A stretch of DNA of 64,000 nucleotides from Falsirhodobacter flavus (GTDB lineage Bacteria; Pseudomonadota; Alphaproteobacteria; Rhodobacterales; Rhodobacteraceae). Location of the stretch: assembly GCA_029846755.1 (NCBI GenBank), contig JARWBI010000001.1, positions 1,089,822 through 1,153,821 on the forward strand. Reading direction: 5' to 3'. How positions within the stretch are numbered: the first letter of the stretch is position 1; every line of letters begins with the position of its first letter. The notes below the pieces were generated by a model. The model was not told the DNA's origin and searched no databases. It saw only the letters and a list, made by a program, of their open reading frames with translations. The translations under genes were made by a program, and so were the position numbers. Below are positions 1 to 8,735 of the stretch, piece after piece.

Positions 1-605
1 TCCCACGCTTTGATCCCGCCGAAGCACAGCATGGATTCCGACCCGCCCGTAACCATCGCCCGGCTCATCCCCGAACGGACCATGTTGAACGCCTGCCCCA
101 TCGCGTGATTGGAACTGGCGCAAGCGGTCGCAACGGTGAAGCTTGGCCCTTTGAGGTTGAACTCCATCGAAATGTGGCTGGCAGCGGCGTTGTTCATCAG
201 CTTCGGCACGACGAAGGGATGGACGCGGTTCTTCCCCTCCTCATAGACGGTGCGGTAATTCTCGTCCCAGGTGTTTACGCCCCCCGCGGCGGTGCCCAGC
301 ACCACCCCTGCCTCGTATCCCAGATGGCCGTCAAAGTTCAGGCCCGACTGGCCCACCGCCTCGCGCGCGGCAAGCAGGGTGAACTGCGTGAACTTGTCGT
401 AAAGGACGATCTGCTGGCGGTTGAAATGCGCCTCTGGGTCCCAATGGTGGACCTGACCGCCGATCTGGATCGAAAGGCGGTCCTTGTCGCGGATCTCCAG
501 CTCGGTGATGCCGCAGCGGCCTTCGCGGAACGCCTCGAACGTGCCGGGAACGTCGTGGGCCAGCGCATTGATCGTGCCGGCCCCGGTAATGACGACGCGC
601 TTCAT
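1..605 (-). CDS. Beta-ketoacyl-ACP synthase (FabF/KAS II-like), partial
   Basis: Only the N-terminal ~200 residues are in the window; the gene runs off the left edge. Reading the minus strand from the ATG at 605 gives a thiolase-fold start (MKRVVITGAG) and, further on, the active-site cysteine context TACASSNHA followed by MVTGGSESM, both typical of KAS I/II condensing enzymes. It would elongate acyl chains held on an acyl carrier protein. Its ATG overlaps the stop of the upstream ACP gene by 4 bp (ATGA), so the two are probably translationally coupled. Because it sits with a dedicated ACP and an LpxD-like gene, a role in a special acyl chain (for example for lipid A) is inferred rather than bulk fatty-acid synthesis. 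The C-terminal catalytic histidines lie outside the window. Confidence 0.9.
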   Translation of the reverse strand, partial: MKRVVITGAGTINALAHDVPGTFEAFREGRCGITELEIRDKDRLSIQIGGQVHHWDPEAHFNRQQIVLYDKFTQFTLLAAREAVGQSGLNFDGHLGYEAGVVLGTAAGGVNTWDENYRTVYEEGKNRVHPFVVPKLMNNAAASHISMEFNLKGPSFTVATACASSNHAMGQAFNMVRSGMSRAMVTGGSESMLCFGGIKAW

Positions 606-862
606 GCCTTCTGCGCGACCAGACCTTCGACCGCCGTCACGATGGACCGCACGGTAGAGATGTCGAACCCGCTGGCCGACGGATCGTTGGCGTTGAACGG
701 AACGGAGATGTCGAACGCCTCCTCGATGGCGAAGATGGATTCGACAAGGCCAAGGCTGTCGATGCCAAGATCCGCCAACGTGGAATCGGGCGTCACATCC
801 GCCGGGTCCAGCACCGCCTGTTCCGCGATGATCCGAATGACCTCTTGTTCGACGGATGCCAT
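602..862 (-). CDS. Acyl carrier protein (dedicated, non-AcpP type)
   Basis: An 86-residue carrier protein. The phosphopantetheine attachment serine is in LGIDSLGLVE, about residue 36, inside a predicted four-helix bundle. The sequence after the motif (FAIEEAFDISVPF) differs from housekeeping AcpP, and the C-terminus is a short helix ending GLVAQKA. It lies 30 bp downstream of the LpxD-like gene and overlaps the condensing-enzyme start by 4 bp, so it probably carries acyl chains for that enzyme and perhaps for the acyltransferase. AcpXL of rhizobia has a similar genomic setting with FabF paralogues, but I do not see enough similarity to use that name. Confidence 0.9.
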   Translation of the reverse strand: MASVEQEVIRIIAEQAVLDPADVTPDSTLADLGIDSLGLVESIFAIEEAFDISVPFNANDPSASGFDISTVRSIVTAVEGLVAQKA

Positions 863-892
863 GGCTGTCTCCTGTTCGTCCGCGTAAAAGTT

Positions 893-1984
893 CTAGTCAC
901 CTACACCAGGGTTTGAAACAGATTTCTGAAGCTCTGCAACCTTGGCGGCAAGTCGTGGCAGGCGGCGCAGCGCTTTCTGGATTTCGACATGGCTGTCCAT
1001 CTTGATCGCGGGATAGCCCAGAAGGACCCGGCCCGCAGGCGCGTTGCTCAGGATCTTGGTCCCGCCGCCCGCGATGACGTCGTCGCCGATGAAGATGTTG
1101 TCCGAAACGCCGACCTGCCCCGCCAGCACCACGCGGTCGCCAATCTTGACCGACCCCGCAACGCCCACCTGCCCGCACAGAAGGCAGTCCTCACCCACCT
1201 GCACGTTATGGCCAAGATGAACGAGGTTGTCGATCTTGGTGCCGTTTCCGACGGTCGTATCGCGGATCGTGCCACGGTCGATGCAGGAATTCGCCCCCAT
1301 CTCCACATCGTCGCCGATGGTGACCGAGCCGAGAGAGTGGATGCGCACCCAGCTTTGCGCCCGGATCTCGGCACGAGTGCCAAGCGTCTCGCGGATTTCC
1401 TCGATCCCGGATTTCTCGGGGGTGACGAAGGAAAATCCGTCCGCGCCGATCGCCGCACCGGGCTGGCAGATGAAACGATCGCCGATGACCACCCGCGCGC
1501 CGATCTTGGCGCCTTGCAGGATCAGCGCATCGTCACCGATCCGCGCCCCTTCGGCGATGGAGACATGCGAGGCGATCCGCGCCCGCGCCCCGATGCGGAC
1601 CCCCGCCCCGATGGTGACGAAGGGGCCGATGGCTGCACCCTCGTCAATCTCGGCCGTCGGATCGATCACCGTCATCGGGTGGATACCGGGCACGATCTGC
1701 GGCCCCTTGTCCATCATCCGCGACAGACCTGCCATCGCAAGCCGCCCGCGCGGGGCAAAGATCGCCGCCTTCAGACCCAGTTCCTGCCAATCCGCGCCGG
1801 GCCAGACCAGCGCCGCCAGCGCCTTGCCCTTGGCCAGCCCCGCCGCGTATTTCGGGTCCAACGCCAGTGCCAACTGGTCCTGCGCCGCACTGGCAGGTTC
1901 GGAGACGCCGTTGATGGCGATGTCGAGGTCCCCCGCCGCCTCTGCCCCGAGGGCGACTGCGATTTCGCGGATCGTGTGCGGCAT
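893..1984 (-). CDS. lpxD: UDP-3-O-acylglucosamine N-acyltransferase (LpxD family)
   Basis: A 363-residue protein with an N-terminal uridine-binding-like domain (about 1-100), then a long run of hexapeptide repeats (about 103-330) forming a left-handed beta-helix, then a C-terminal helix. LpxD transfers a 3-hydroxyacyl chain from ACP to UDP-3-O-acylglucosamine in lipid A synthesis. The HLGHN stretch holds His259, matching the catalytic His239 of E. coli LpxD. The start is supported by a strong Shine-Dalgarno (CGGAGG) 5-6 bases before the ATG. Other Rhodobacterales usually carry lpxD beside bamA and fabZ, so this ACP-linked copy may be a paralogue with altered acyl-chain use; that is inference. 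It follows the L,D-transpeptidase gene after 27 bp. Confidence 0.9.
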   Translation of the reverse strand: MPHTIREIAVALGAEAAGDLDIAINGVSEPASAAQDQLALALDPKYAAGLAKGKALAALVWPGADWQELGLKAAIFAPRGRLAMAGLSRMMDKGPQIVPGIHPMTVIDPTAEIDEGAAIGPFVTIGAGVRIGARARIASHVSIAEGARIGDDALILQGAKIGARVVIGDRFICQPGAAIGADGFSFVTPEKSGIEEIRETLGTRAEIRAQSWVRIHSLGSVTIGDDVEMGANSCIDRGTIRDTTVGNGTKIDNLVHLGHNVQVGEDCLLCGQVGVAGSVKIGDRVVLAGQVGVSDNIFIGDDVIAGGGTKILSNAPAGRVLLGYPAIKMDSHVEIQKALRRLPRLAAKVAELQKSVSNPGVGD

Positions 1985-2011
1985 GTGGACCTCCGTTACT
2001 GCCCCCCTGAT

Positions 2012-3643
2012 CTAACCCTGAACCTCGTTCAATGCCACCCCGGCGGCGTCCAGCGCATCCCAGATCGCCGCATCGCGGCCATAGATATCGGGGCGATAGT
2101 TCACGCGCCCCCCCGCAGGCGCGACGGCGGTGAAATAGACCAGATGGACCGGCAGCGGCGCGGCGAGGTTCACACGCGTCTCCTTGCCGGTGGCGAGGAT
2201 CTTGCGGAATGCGGCCTCGGGGTTGGCCTCCTGCGCGGAAAGAAGGGCAAAGGCGAAATCGAACGGGTCCGCAAGGCGCACGCAGCCATGACTGAAGGCC
2301 CGCTCTGTCCGCTCGAACAAGGATTTCGACGGGGTATCATGAAGATAGATGTTCCACTTGTTAGGGAACATGAACTTCACGAGTCCAAGTGCATTTCGGT
2401 CCGACGGTGGCTGGCGCATCGAGAAAGGAAAGCTCCGCGCGGTATAGGCGCCGAAATTGACGGCGCCGCGGTCGACGACCCGGCCCTTGGCATCGACGAC
2501 CTGAATATGCGAAACTGCATTCCGGTTGCGCTGCAGCTGCGGAAGATATTCCTGCGTCACGATGGATCGGGGCACGAACCACGACGGGTTGATGACCATG
2601 TGATCCATGATATCGGAAAATTCCGGCGTCCGCTGATCTGGGACCTCTTTGCCGATGACCGAACGCGTTTCGAACACGACCTCGCCGTGGTCGATGATCT
2701 GCGTGGTGAAATCGGCAAGGTTGACCCAGATGTGGCGCGCGCCGCGATCCGCATTCATCCAGCGATGCCGTTCCAGCGCAACGAGGACCGATCGCAACCG
2801 CGCATCCGGACCCGCATTCAGCGCGGCCAGGGTCGCCTCGCCCGCGACACCGTCTGCGGACAGCCCGTGATCTGTCTGGAACCGCACGACCGCATTTCGC
2901 AGCGGCTCGTCGTAACCTGCGGCCGCGCTGCGCCCGAGATAGCCCATCGCGACCAGGCGATCCCGGAGTGCGATGACGCCCCCACCGGATTGACCCGGCC
3001 GCAGGATCGCCCCAGGAACCGTATCTCCCCAATCGGCTGCGCGGAGCGTTCGCGCAGCATTCATCAGACGCGCATATTCCGGGTCCTGCGGCGGCAGTTC
3101 GCGAAGGAACCCTGCGGGATCGGCCTCGAATGCCGCCAGTTCGGTCAGGGGCTCCCTCCGGCTGACGTCGCGCACGATGGTGGCATCCACGCGGGACGGA
3201 ACGACGGCGCCCGACCGAAGATCATGGGCATAGGCAAGGAAGGCCCGGGTCAGATCCACCTCGACCTGCGCGACGTCCTGCGGCGTGGCTGCGGCGCGAA
3301 TCTGCCGGTCGAGCCGGTCCGCATCATAACGCGCGGTGGGCAGCCCATGATCCGAGGCGGTGGCAATGGCACGGAGGAACACCTGCAGGCGCACTGCCGC
3401 GTCCGCGCTGGTCCAGAGCGGTGCGTAGTGTCTTTCTTGGTAGAATCGGGCGACCTGATCCCCATTTCCCGCGATCTTCGCGATGACGGGGGCCAGACCG
3501 TCCTGCGCGGTGGCAGCTGCGGGTGGCAGAAAAGCCATCATCAGGCAAAGGGCATGGCCCAGTCGTCGGCGCCGCGTCATCGGAAATAACCCAAGGAAAA
3601 ATCGCTTCACCTTATCCTTTACGCCACCGGATCGTCTGTCCAT
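2012..3643 (-). CDS. L,D-transpeptidase, YcbB/LdtD type
   Basis: A 543-residue envelope enzyme that forms 3-3 (DAP-DAP) cross-links in peptidoglycan. An N-terminal hydrophobic segment ending in AAATAQ looks like a signal peptide or membrane anchor. A PG_binding_1 domain follows near residues 200-280 (GYDEPLRNAVVRFQTDHGLS), then a YkuD catalytic domain with SHGCVRL, in which Cys454 is the nucleophile. Length and domain order fit E. coli LdtD. Three in-frame ATGs exist (3676, 3643, 3580). I chose 3643, which has a GCGGGG element upstream, but 3580 gives the tidiest signal peptide. It leads a minus-strand run with lpxD, ACP and the condensing enzyme, and is divergent from the MepK-like gene. Confidence 0.88.
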   Translation of the reverse strand: MDRRSGGVKDKVKRFFLGLFPMTRRRRLGHALCLMMAFLPPAAATAQDGLAPVIAKIAGNGDQVARFYQERHYAPLWTSADAAVRLQVFLRAIATASDHGLPTARYDADRLDRQIRAAATPQDVAQVEVDLTRAFLAYAHDLRSGAVVPSRVDATIVRDVSRREPLTELAAFEADPAGFLRELPPQDPEYARLMNAARTLRAADWGDTVPGAILRPGQSGGGVIALRDRLVAMGYLGRSAAAGYDEPLRNAVVRFQTDHGLSADGVAGEATLAALNAGPDARLRSVLVALERHRWMNADRGARHIWVNLADFTTQIIDHGEVVFETRSVIGKEVPDQRTPEFSDIMDHMVINPSWFVPRSIVTQEYLPQLQRNRNAVSHIQVVDAKGRVVDRGAVNFGAYTARSFPFSMRQPPSDRNALGLVKFMFPNKWNIYLHDTPSKSLFERTERAFSHGCVRLADPFDFAFALLSAQEANPEAAFRKILATGKETRVNLAAPLPVHLVYFTAVAPAGGRVNYRPDIYGRDAAIWDALDAAGVALNEVQG

Positions 3644-3858
3644 GGCAAGGCCCCGCGACCTTTTGCTTCGTGACATTCCTGCAACTTACGGTGACGAAGA
3701 TACATCACCCCGATGCATCAGCGGTTGTCTGCCTATGGTGCACGGACGATCGGTGTTTTTCGTAACGCTATCTTGGGAATCCGTGCGCCTTATGGCATAG
3801 AGTGCAGACGAACTGTCGGCACAGACAGACGTGGCAAGATCGAAGCGGGACAGGCAAA

Positions 3859-4428
3859 ATGGCAGGATCATCCTTACCGGGGCTGACGCGACGCGGGCTT
3901 TTGGGAGCATTCGCGGCGACGATGGTGGTGGCAGCACCCACGACATCGCAAGCGTTCGGCTTCCTTCGCGGCGCGGGCGACGTGCGTCGAATCAAGATGT
4001 ATTCGGGCCGGACGGGCGAAAGCCTCGACACGATCTATTGGATCGAAGGGGAATACATCCCCGAGGGGCTGCGCGAGATCAACCACTTCATGCGCGACTG
4101 GCGGACCAGCGACACCGTGCAGATGGACCCCCGCACCATCGACATCATGGCCGCGTCGCACCGCCTGATGGATGTGTCCGAACCCTATATGCTGCTTTCG
4201 GGCTATCGCAGCCCCAAGACCAATGCCATGCTCCGGTCCCGTTCGGGCGGCGTTGCGCGCAATTCGCTGCACATGGTGGGTCAGGCTGCCGATCTGCGGC
4301 TGAAATCCCGTTCGGTCAGCCAGATGGCCCGCGCGGCCGAGGCGTGCTCCTCGGGCGGCGTAGGGCGCTATTCGCGCTCCAACTTCGTCCATATGGATTG
4401 CGGCCCGGTGCGGAGCTGGGGCGGTTAA
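3859..4428 (+). CDS. MepK/YcbK-like DUF882 peptidoglycan endopeptidase (M15 family)
   Basis: A 189-residue exported peptidase-like protein. The N-terminus carries a twin-arginine-like signal ([10 protein letters not shown] followed by a hydrophobic stretch ending TTSQA). The DUF882/peptidase M15 core has the zinc-site residues in [13 protein letters not shown] (His and Asp) and FVHMDCG (His). The E. coli homologue MepK cleaves DAP-DAP 3-3 cross-links, the bonds made by L,D-transpeptidases. The gene is divergent from an L,D-transpeptidase gene, so maker and cutter of the same bond share one upstream region of about 215 bp. The ATG at 3859 was preferred over 3802 because it places the signal at the N-terminus. 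Its stop overlaps that of rlmE by two bases. Confidence 0.85.
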   Translation: MAGSSLPGLTRRGLLGAFAATMVVAAPTTSQAFGFLRGAGDVRRIKMYSGRTGESLDTIYWIEGEYIPEGLREINHFMRDWRTSDTVQMDPRTIDIMAASHRLMDVSEPYMLLSGYRSPKTNAMLRSRSGGVARNSLHMVGQAADLRLKSRSVSQMARAAEACSSGGVGRYSRSNFVHMDCGPVRSWGG

Positions 4429-5135
4429 GCCCGCCGCCCCCGGAAGCCCATTGCGACCACGAACTTCTCCGAAGAATCCGAACGCGAGGCCGGCGGCTTG
4501 ACGTTGGCCACTTTGGTGAAGTTCTTTTTGAGGATCAGCTGAAGCTCATTCTCGGCACCGCCTGCCAGAACCTTGGCGACAAAGGTGCCGCCCTCCTCCA
4601 GAACGTCGAAAGCGAATTCCGCCGCCGCTTCGCACAACGCGATGATGCGCAGGTGGTCGGTGCCCTTGTGACCCGAGGATGCGGCGGCCATGTCGCTCAT
4701 CACCACGTCGGCAGAGCCGCCCAGCCATTCCTTTACCTTGGCGTCGGCATCGTCCGACAGGAAATCCAGCTGGTGGATCTCTGCACCCGAGATCGGCTCG
4801 ACCTCTTGCAGATCGACGCCCAGAACGGTGCCTTGCTTGCCCGACCGCTCGCCCAGCGCATTCACGCGCGCGACGGCCACCTGACACCACCCGCCCGGCG
4901 CGCAGCCAAGATCGACCACGCGCGCGCCCGGTTTCAGAAAGCCGAACTTGTCGTCCAGTTCCGAAATCTTGTAGGCCGCCCGGCCACGATAGCCTTCCTT
5001 CTTGGCGCGAACGACATAGGGGTCGTTCAGCTGCCGCTCCAGCCACAGCGTCGAGGACAGCTTGCGCCCCTTCGCAGTCTTGACCCGCACGCGAAGGTCG
5101 CGCTGGCCCCGGCCAGATGTGTTCTTTTCCGTCAT
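4425..5135 (-). CDS. rlmE: 23S rRNA (uridine-2'-O)-methyltransferase RlmE
   Basis: A 236-residue RrmJ/FtsJ-family methyltransferase that 2'-O-methylates U2552 in the ribosomal A loop. Visible signatures are the SAM-binding motif [15 protein letters not shown], the catalytic Asp in VVMSDMAA, and the catalytic Lys in GTFVAKVL, within the K-D-K-E scheme of the family. The N-terminal [20 protein letters not shown] is a basic RNA-binding-like tail common in alphaproteobacterial RlmE. I chose the ATG at 5135 because the upstream extension is not conserved-looking and this ATG overlaps the stop of the Ppx/GppA gene by 4 bp (ATGA), indicating an operon. It converges on the MepK-like gene. Confidence 0.93.
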   Translation of the reverse strand: MTEKNTSGRGQRDLRVRVKTAKGRKLSSTLWLERQLNDPYVVRAKKEGYRGRAAYKISELDDKFGFLKPGARVVDLGCAPGGWCQVAVARVNALGERSGKQGTVLGVDLQEVEPISGAEIHQLDFLSDDADAKVKEWLGGSADVVMSDMAAASSGHKGTDHLRIIALCEAAAEFAFDVLEEGGTFVAKVLAGGAENELQLILKKNFTKVANVKPPASRSDSSEKFVVAMGFRGRRA

Positions 5136-6244
5136 TTCAAAGGTCCGTCTTCCAGCACGCCATCGGCGTTCATCTGTGCGTATAGCAGCCCTTCGCGCAG
5201 ACCGCGATCCGCAACCGACAAACGGTCGGTTGGCCAAATCCGCATCAACGCCTGAAGGATCGCCGCCCCCGACATGATGAGGCTGTGCCGATCCCGCCCG
5301 ATCTGCGGATCGCTGCGCCGGCCTTCGGGGCCAAGGGCAAGGTAATCCCGGATCACCGTGTCGATCTGGTCCGAGGTCATGTGCAGACCGTCGACCTTGG
5401 TGCGGTCATAGCGCCGCAAACCAAGGAACGAGGCCGCAACCGTCGTAACGGTGCCCGAAGTGCCGATGATCTGGAACCCCTCGCGCGGGTTGTCCGCATT
5501 ATAGGGCGAGAAGCTCGACAGGTTCTCCTCGAAGAACCAGCTCATCAGGGCAAAACGCGCCGCGTCATCCTCGACATCGCCGAATTGGTCCTTCAGCGTG
5601 GCAACCCCCAGCGGGACCGAGATCCAGTCCACGACCCTTGCCGCCCCTTCCTGCCCAGAAAACCCGGTGCGCAGTGCCATGATCGACCGGGGGCGATCCT
5701 CGGGGGCGACGGCGGACAAATCGATCCAGACCAGTTCGGTCGATCCGCCGCCGATATCGACGACCAGCAGCTGTTCCGTTTTCGGGCTTACCAGCGGCGC
5801 GCAGGAGATGACGGCCAGGCGTGCCTCCTCCTCCGGGGCGATGATCTCCAGCGCGAGGCCGGTTTCACGGCGCACCATACGGATGAAATCGCGGGCGTTG
5901 CGCGCTCGGCGGCACGCCTCGGTCGCGACCAGACGCATCCTGCGGACGCCATGTTTGTCCAGTTTGCCCTTACAGATGCGCAGCGCCTGCACCGTGCGCC
6001 CCATCGAGGCACGCGAAAGCCGGCCGGATGCCTCCAGCCCGAGGCCAAGCTGAACGGTCTTGGAAAAGCTGTCCACGACCTGAAAATGACTACCCCTTGG
6101 CCGGGCAATCAACATGCGGCAACTGTTCGTGCCAAGGTCAAGCGCCGCATAAAGCGAAGACCCCGGCGGGGTAGCGGAAGGTTCCATCCGCGCAACAACA
6201 TGCGCAGGGATCGCGTCCGCACCCCTGGGACGCTCGGGCGCCAT
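5132..6244 (-). CDS. Ppx/GppA family phosphatase
   Basis: A 370-residue protein of the ASKHA fold that hydrolyses polyphosphate ends or the gamma-phosphate of pppGpp. The phosphate-1 motif is [15 protein letters not shown] near residue 35, and the phosphate-2 region is [15 protein letters not shown] short alphaproteobacterial N-terminal extension precedes the catalytic core, and the second domain is limited compared with the full ~500-residue enterobacterial Ppx. The ATG at 6244 has an excellent GGAGGG Shine-Dalgarno 8 bases upstream; a longer frame to 6391 lacks one. It is operonic with rlmE and divergent from the fasciclin gene. Exopolyphosphatase and pppGpp phosphatase activity cannot be told apart from sequence alone. 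Confidence 0.9.
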   Translation of the reverse strand: MAPERPRGADAIPAHVVARMEPSATPPGSSLYAALDLGTNSCRMLIARPRGSHFQVVDSFSKTVQLGLGLEASGRLSRASMGRTVQALRICKGKLDKHGVRRMRLVATEACRRARNARDFIRMVRRETGLALEIIAPEEEARLAVISCAPLVSPKTEQLLVVDIGGGSTELVWIDLSAVAPEDRPRSIMALRTGFSGQEGAARVVDWISVPLGVATLKDQFGDVEDDAARFALMSWFFEENLSSFSPYNADNPREGFQIIGTSGTVTTVAASFLGLRRYDRTKVDGLHMTSDQIDTVIRDYLALGPEGRRSDPQIGRDRHSLIMSGAAILQALMRIWPTDRLSVADRGLREGLLYAQMNADGVLEDGPLK

Positions 6245-6362
6245 GTGATCGCCCTCCAATTCTCGGTTAAAATCGAACGTAAACCTGCCGCTTGTCTTGT
6301 GCAAGGGCGGAACCGGAAGCCTCGTGACGCGTTGAGCAAAGTTGTTCCGACGGAGTCCAATC

Positions 6363-6845
6363 ATGCGCCCCATCCGCCTTGCCGCAGTCATGGCCGTATT
6401 CGCCTTCCCGGCATATGCCGAGAATGTCTATGATTTCGCAGCCCATTCCGGCCAGCATCGAACTTTTGCGGCAACCCTGCAGGCGACCGGGATCGACCGC
6501 GCGCTGGGCAATCGCGGGCCCTACACCATCTTTGCACCGACGGATGCTGCCTTCTCGCGCCTGTCCGATCTGGGTGATCTGATGCGGCCCGATCACCGCG
6601 AAGAACTGGTGGAGCTTCTGACCTGCCACATGGCTCCGACACAGGCGCTTGCGGCAACGCTGCAACCCGGACAGACCCGGGTCGTCCGAACCGTCGGCGG
6701 CTGCACCCTGACGATGCAGCGCGTGGGCGACGAGGTGATGCTGCGCAGCGCGGGCGGCCAGTCGCAACGCATTGCCGCCGCCGATCTGCAGCAGTCCAAC
6801 GGGGTCGTCCATGTCATCGACATGTTGATCCTGCCCGAGTCTTGA
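6363..6845 (+). CDS. Secreted fasciclin (FAS1) domain protein
   Basis: A 160-residue exported protein with a signal peptide (MRPIRLAAVMAVFAFPAYA, cleaved before ENVYD) and one FAS1 domain covering nearly all of the mature chain. FAS1 hallmarks are the H1 motif-like YTIFAPTDAAFSRL near residue 57 and the H2-like end GVVHVIDMLILP. FAS1 domains mediate adhesion or envelope interactions; two cysteines (LLTCH and GGCTL) could form a disulfide. The start has a GGAG element 8 bases upstream. It stands alone between the divergent Ppx gene and tRNA-Gly. The specific ligand is unknown. Confidence 0.85.
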   Translation: MRPIRLAAVMAVFAFPAYAENVYDFAAHSGQHRTFAATLQATGIDRALGNRGPYTIFAPTDAAFSRLSDLGDLMRPDHREELVELLTCHMAPTQALAATLQPGQTRVVRTVGGCTLTMQRVGDEVMLRSAGGQSQRIAAADLQQSNGVVHVIDMLILPES

Positions 6846-6880
6846 CGGCGCCTTTCCAAGCGACTAGGTCATTCCCCGAT

Positions 6881-6954
6881 GCGGGTGTAGCTCAATGGTA
6901 GAGCAGCAGCTTCCCAAGCTGAATACGAGGGTTCGATTCCCTTCACCCGCTCCA
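6881..6954 (+). tRNA. tRNA-Gly (anticodon CCC)
   Basis: A complete cloverleaf: acceptor GCGGGTG pairs with CACCCGC, D arm GCTC/GAGC, anticodon loop TTCCCAA giving anticodon CCC, T loop TTCGATT, discriminator T, and an encoded CCA at 6952-6954. It decodes GGG glycine codons. It lies just upstream of a block of degenerate insertion sequences. Confidence 0.96.
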
Positions 6955-7190
6955 ACGCACCACCCTATATCCTATGCTTTTCATGCATATTTACCCTTAT
7001 TTTTGGGAAGTTCTTGTCTGTAGCTCGACAACCACGGACACTATAACGCAACCTAGGCCATAAAATCTCGACGGGTCCCGACGCCCGTTCCGCAACGGTG
7101 CACAAGCTAAGGCAATGCGTAATTTTTTCCGCTCGCGCAAAGTCATCGACCGGTAATCCTCCCCATTTTAACAGGGTTTGGTCGTAGACT
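6955..7190. other. Non-coding spacer after tRNA-Gly
   Basis: This 236-bp, comparatively AT-rich stretch lies between tRNA-Gly and the IS3 relic. I see no convincing gene, no second copy of the tRNA 3' end and no integrase, so there is nothing to prove a tRNA-integrated island. Confidence 0.5.
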
Positions 7191-7919
7191 TCACGCAGCC
7201 ATCGTCAGTTTCTGTGCGGGTGTAATGCCGCCGATGCCCATGTTGGGTCGCTCGTTGTTGTAAGTCCAGAGCCAGTCTGTTGCGATCTCCTGCGCCTCCG
7301 CGATGGTTTCGAAGATGTAGAGATCGAGCCATTCATGGCGGACGGTGCGGTTGTATCGCTCGACATAGGCATTCTGCTGCGGCTTGCCGGGCTGGATGTG
7401 GGTCAGGGCAATGCCCTGCTTCGCAGCCCAGATCGCAAGGGTTGCGCTGATGTATTCCGGGCCGTTGTCGACCCTGATGGCCGTTGGCTTGCCGCGCCAT
7501 TCGATGGGGAGGAGGATCAGAAAACGGTCCGGGGGAGCGTTTTCCCGACGACCGGTTCAGGGTGCGGACGACCCGATCGGCCGGGAGCGAGAAGTCGACC
7601 TCGATGCCCAGACCCTCGCGGTTGAAGTCGTCCAGCACGTTCAGCAGCCGGAACTGGCGACCATCGGCGAGCCTGTCGGCCATGAAGTCCATGGACCACA
7701 CGAGGTTTGGCGCGTCTGGAACCGAGAGCACGTCCGGCTTGTCCCGCCTGATGCGCCGCCTTGGCTTGATCCGCAGGTTCAGCTCCAGTTCGCAGCAGAT
7801 CCGGCGAACCCTTTTGTGGTTCCAGACGTGTCCGCGAACGTTGCGCAGATACAGAAAGCACAGCCCAAAGCCCCAAGTTCTATGCGCCTTCGTCAGGCCT
7901 TCGAGGAGATCCGCGATGC
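7191..7919 (-). pseudogene. IS3-family transposase OrfB relic
   Basis: Minus-strand remains of an IS3 OrfB (rve/DDE) transposase. One frame gives [22 protein letters not shown] and then [21 protein letters not shown], with [19 protein letters not shown] containing the second catalytic Asp. After a roughly 45-bp insertion near 7506-7552 the continuation shifts frame and reads [11 protein letters not shown], then [15 protein letters not shown] and NNERPNMGIGGITP, ending at the TGA at 7191-7193. The N-terminal third is missing, because upstream it is fused directly to an IS66 TnpB fragment. No OrfA is present, so the element is dead. Confidence 0.85.
7520..7544. repeat. 25-nt hairpin inside the transposase relic
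   Basis: Arms GAAAACGGTCC and GGAGCGTTTTC pair over 11 bp with one mismatch around a 3-base loop. It lies within the extra ~45 bp that interrupts the IS3 OrfB reading frame. Confidence 0.7.
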
Positions 7920-8051
7920 GAAGACCGCGCCGCTGGTCGGCTTCTGACGCAGCACGTCCTGAGCCAGTGCCGACAACCCTTCGATCCTCATACTCATATC
8001 GGTCGTGCCGCAGGCCAGATAGACACGGACACCGGTTCCGGGGCCAATCAT
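7893..8051 (-). pseudogene. IS66-family TnpB (Orf2) N-terminal fragment
   Basis: The first ~45 residues of an IS66 TnpB-type protein are readable ([19 protein letters not shown], then [21 protein letters not shown]). The sequence then passes abruptly into the IS3 relic and meets a stop. Its ATG overlaps the stop of tnpA by 4 bp, as in intact IS66 elements. The rest of TnpB and the TnpC transposase are gone. Confidence 0.85.
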
Positions 8052-8431
8052 GCCGCCTCCACCGCGTGGATCAGCCGCACCAGCACCATGGGGTCCAGAT
8101 CCGGTGCGAACCGGAGGCAGCGGCCATTAGTCAGCACCAGCTTGATCTGCGGATCGGGGACGACCGGGCGGCGCATCGTCGCTTCCGGCAAAGCAGTCCC
8201 CATCGGCTCGGGCGTTGCGATCGGCAGGAACAGCGCATCGGTGCTCGGAAAAGGCAGCCCCTTCTTCTTCAGTTCGTGCCGCCAAGCGTAAATCTGTTGC
8301 CGCGTCACTTCATGGCGCTGCGCCACCTGCGTGACTGTCGCACCATCGGCACCGACCGACAGCACGATGCCGAGCATCTCGTCGTCATCCCACCGAGGCC
8401 GCCGTTCCAACCCAAGGACATCGCCACGCAT
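8048..8431 (-). CDS. IS66-family accessory protein TnpA (orphan)
   Basis: A 127-residue small protein of IS66 elements, apparently intact. It starts [20 protein letters not shown] and has a helix-turn-helix of the transposase_8 type ([26 protein letters not shown], residues about 33-58). TnpA works with TnpB and TnpC to move IS66 elements; those partners are truncated or absent here, so it is a relic with no likely function. The ATG at 8431 is preferred to the upstream ATG at 8476, because [11 protein letters not shown] is the usual start of the family. Confidence 0.82.
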   Translation of the reverse strand: MRGDVLGLERRPRWDDDEMLGIVLSVGADGATVTQVAQRHEVTRQQIYAWRHELKKKGLPFPSTDALFLPIATPEPMGTALPEATMRRPVVPDPQIKLVLTNGRCLRFAPDLDPMVLVRLIHAVEAA

Positions 8432-8735
8432 CCTCAACCCCGCATAAGACACGTCACTAACGACGTAGTTATGCACGTCCCATACCGGATCAGCCCAAGC
8501 TCAGGCATGCGGCGGCAATCGGGCGGTTACGGATCAAACCGGATGGTCAGCAAACCCCGGCGCCTGAGAGCTTCGTTGTCAGTTTCTGGTCCTGCAGGTC
8601 GGCGGTGTCGGTCGGTTCACGCATCCCAGTCACCGTGCTGGATACACTAGGTGAATCCAGCACCAGATTTGTGCGATAGCGCCCTACAAAGCCGATAGCC
8701 TTTGGCTGATCCCCGGCTGCATCGGCTTTTATCGC
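8432..8735. other. Non-coding remnant between IS66 relic and dnaE2
   Basis: About 300 bp with no reading frame I can support. It probably includes the outer end of the IS66 element, but I could not identify its terminal inverted repeat. Confidence 0.4.

Noticed and set aside
989..3589. 866-codon open frame on the plus strand
   Set aside because: It is antisense to lpxD and the L,D-transpeptidase gene, has low-complexity Arg/Asp/His-rich translation and no domain; a mirror of high-GC coding DNA.
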